Positions 63,091-64,000 of a DNA stretch of 64,000 nucleotides are shown one piece after another. Made by a program: the position numbers and the translations under genes. The notes beneath the pieces were generated by a model. That model was not told the DNA's origin and searched no databases. It saw nothing but the letters and a program-made list of their open reading frames with translations. The stretch is taken from positions 909,542 to 973,541 of the forward strand of contig JAYKAV010001278.1 in the NCBI GenBank assembly GCA_035582835.1. Reading direction: 5' to 3'. The first letter of the stretch is position 1. The number at the start of each line of letters is the position of its first letter. The stretch comes from Phoebastria nigripes (lineage: Eukaryota > Chordata > Aves > Procellariiformes > Diomedeidae).

Positions 63091-64000
63091 GGAAAGTTGA
63101 CTTTCACCAAATTTCCAAGAAGTTCCTGTTATTAAAAAAAGTTATCACTTAGTTGAGAAAAGTTTCACAGTAGCTGAATGGACGTTTGATGTAGGTATTC
63201 TTCTTGTATACAAAAAAACCCCCAACTTTATAAATCTCGAGGCAGTGGTTGTCTGACTTCTTCTTCAGCTGAAACATTAGAGTAGAATAAAAGGCTGATT
63301 TTTTTTTTCTACTGTTCGCATGAATTAAATTATATTTGTATTATTTTACATTCATTTATTTTTCTGTATTAATATTTATGTCAAAATCATTTCATATCTT
63401 TATTCATTGTAAATTCACCAGTTTGTTTCTAAGCTTGAATAAACTTGTATGTTAGGAGAGAACTTCTTTGCAGGTGCTCCTAAAATATCTCTTAAGAACA
63501 ATCTAAGTGGATCAATAAATTGTCTAATTAGAATAATTCACTTTCTTCTAGTTTTGATTTATATGGTAGTAAATCCTATCTGAAAATAGCAAATGGAAAA
63601 AAACTTCATTCTTCACCAGAGCTTTGTTACATGGAGAAGATTATTCTTGTAGTAGTGTGTGTATGTAGTGTAACTTCAATTTTAAGTCCTCAGTAGCTTT
63701 GAAATTAGTGGTGGCAAATGAAGTGCTTTTATTTATCAACTCCTAATGAAGTCAGGCAGCGTGTATCGTATTTTTGTAAATGTCACTGGCCTAAGGTCCC
63801 ACCACATTCTGCCACATCCTCAATTCCATGTAATAACTTACCATTTGGGTTTAACTGTAGAAGTCATCATTGGCTTTCTTTTCATTTCTCAGCTTATTTA
63901 CTGCTGTCATGACTAGGCTTTACTAGTACCATGCAGAAACCTATAGAAAACACAGAAAATGGACTGGTGAACATCAAAGGTAAAAAGCACTGGAAATGCA

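Larger units (their letters stand above)
58996..64000. other. Unique AT-rich sequence, no gene recognised
   Basis: A plus-strand frame of 125 codons at 60057-60434 is the longest in the window. It has no recognisable domain and starts within AT-rich DNA, so it is treated as chance. Contents listed separately are the duplicated palindrome at 59.67 kb and a (TTTTG)n repeat at 63.07 kb. A T-rich run with an N at 59398 lies near 59.38 kb. Confidence 0.6.

Noticed and set aside
1..64000. CRISPR arrays, operons, insertion sequences, phage or plasmid features
   Set aside because: No regularly spaced direct repeats, no runs of adjacent long open frames with ribosome binding sites, and the CR1 copies mark the DNA as vertebrate.
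1..64000. Endogenous retrovirus or LTR element
   Set aside because: No paired long terminal repeats, primer-binding site, or gag/pol-like frame was seen. A diverged solo LTR cannot be excluded by eye.

Overview
The window looks like AT-rich, gene-poor nuclear DNA from a vertebrate, most likely a bird. The best evidence is three truncated CR1 (chicken repeat 1) LINE 3' ends, one of which keeps the typical avian 3' terminus with its short ATAGAAT-type octamer repeat. They sit in a background with very little other recognisable transposon sequence. Low repeat density, short microsatellites, homopolymer runs and isolated single N calls fit a draft avian assembly. Nothing looks bacterial, viral or plasmid-like. 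Species and chromosome cannot be named from the sequence alone.

No complete gene is visible. The longest open frames on either strand are about 125 codons, as expected by chance in 64 kb. The window is therefore intergenic, intronic, or both. The best candidate for a gene end is near 53.5-54.3 kb, a GC- and CpG-richer patch with a purine-rich tract. On the minus strand it holds a signal-peptide-like start (ATG at 53837) whose frame runs 85 bases into a strong splice donor (AAG|GTAAGA, boundary 53753/53752). If this is a real first exon, everything below 53.75 kb could be its intron. On the plus strand a second, divergent signal-peptide-like start lies at 54048, with no convincing donor. I could not assign either to a known gene.

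Layout: 1-7.6 kb is unique AT-rich DNA with one MIR-like SINE remnant, a TAA microsatellite, an (AAAC)n/poly-T block and an 11-bp perfect hairpin. 7.6-8.0 kb is the best-preserved CR1. 8-32.7 kb is unique sequence with one tRNA-derived SINE remnant and scattered low-complexity tracts. 32.7-33.1 kb is a second, older CR1, followed by a MIR-like remnant at 33.6 kb. 33.8-53.5 kb contains a protein-like but unassigned minus-strand frame at 35.2-35.4 kb, an RFX X-box-like palindrome at 38.2 kb, long C, G and T homopolymers and stretches that resemble conserved noncoding elements. 53.5-54.3 kb is the GC-rich candidate promoter/exon. 54.3-64 kb is again mostly unique, with a third, diverged CR1 at 58.7-59.0 kb and a tandemly duplicated small palindrome at 59.7 kb.

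I found no convincing new biological system. The most useful leads are the candidate first exon at 53.75-53.84 kb, the phase-compatible frame at 35.2-35.4 kb, and the RFX-like sites.
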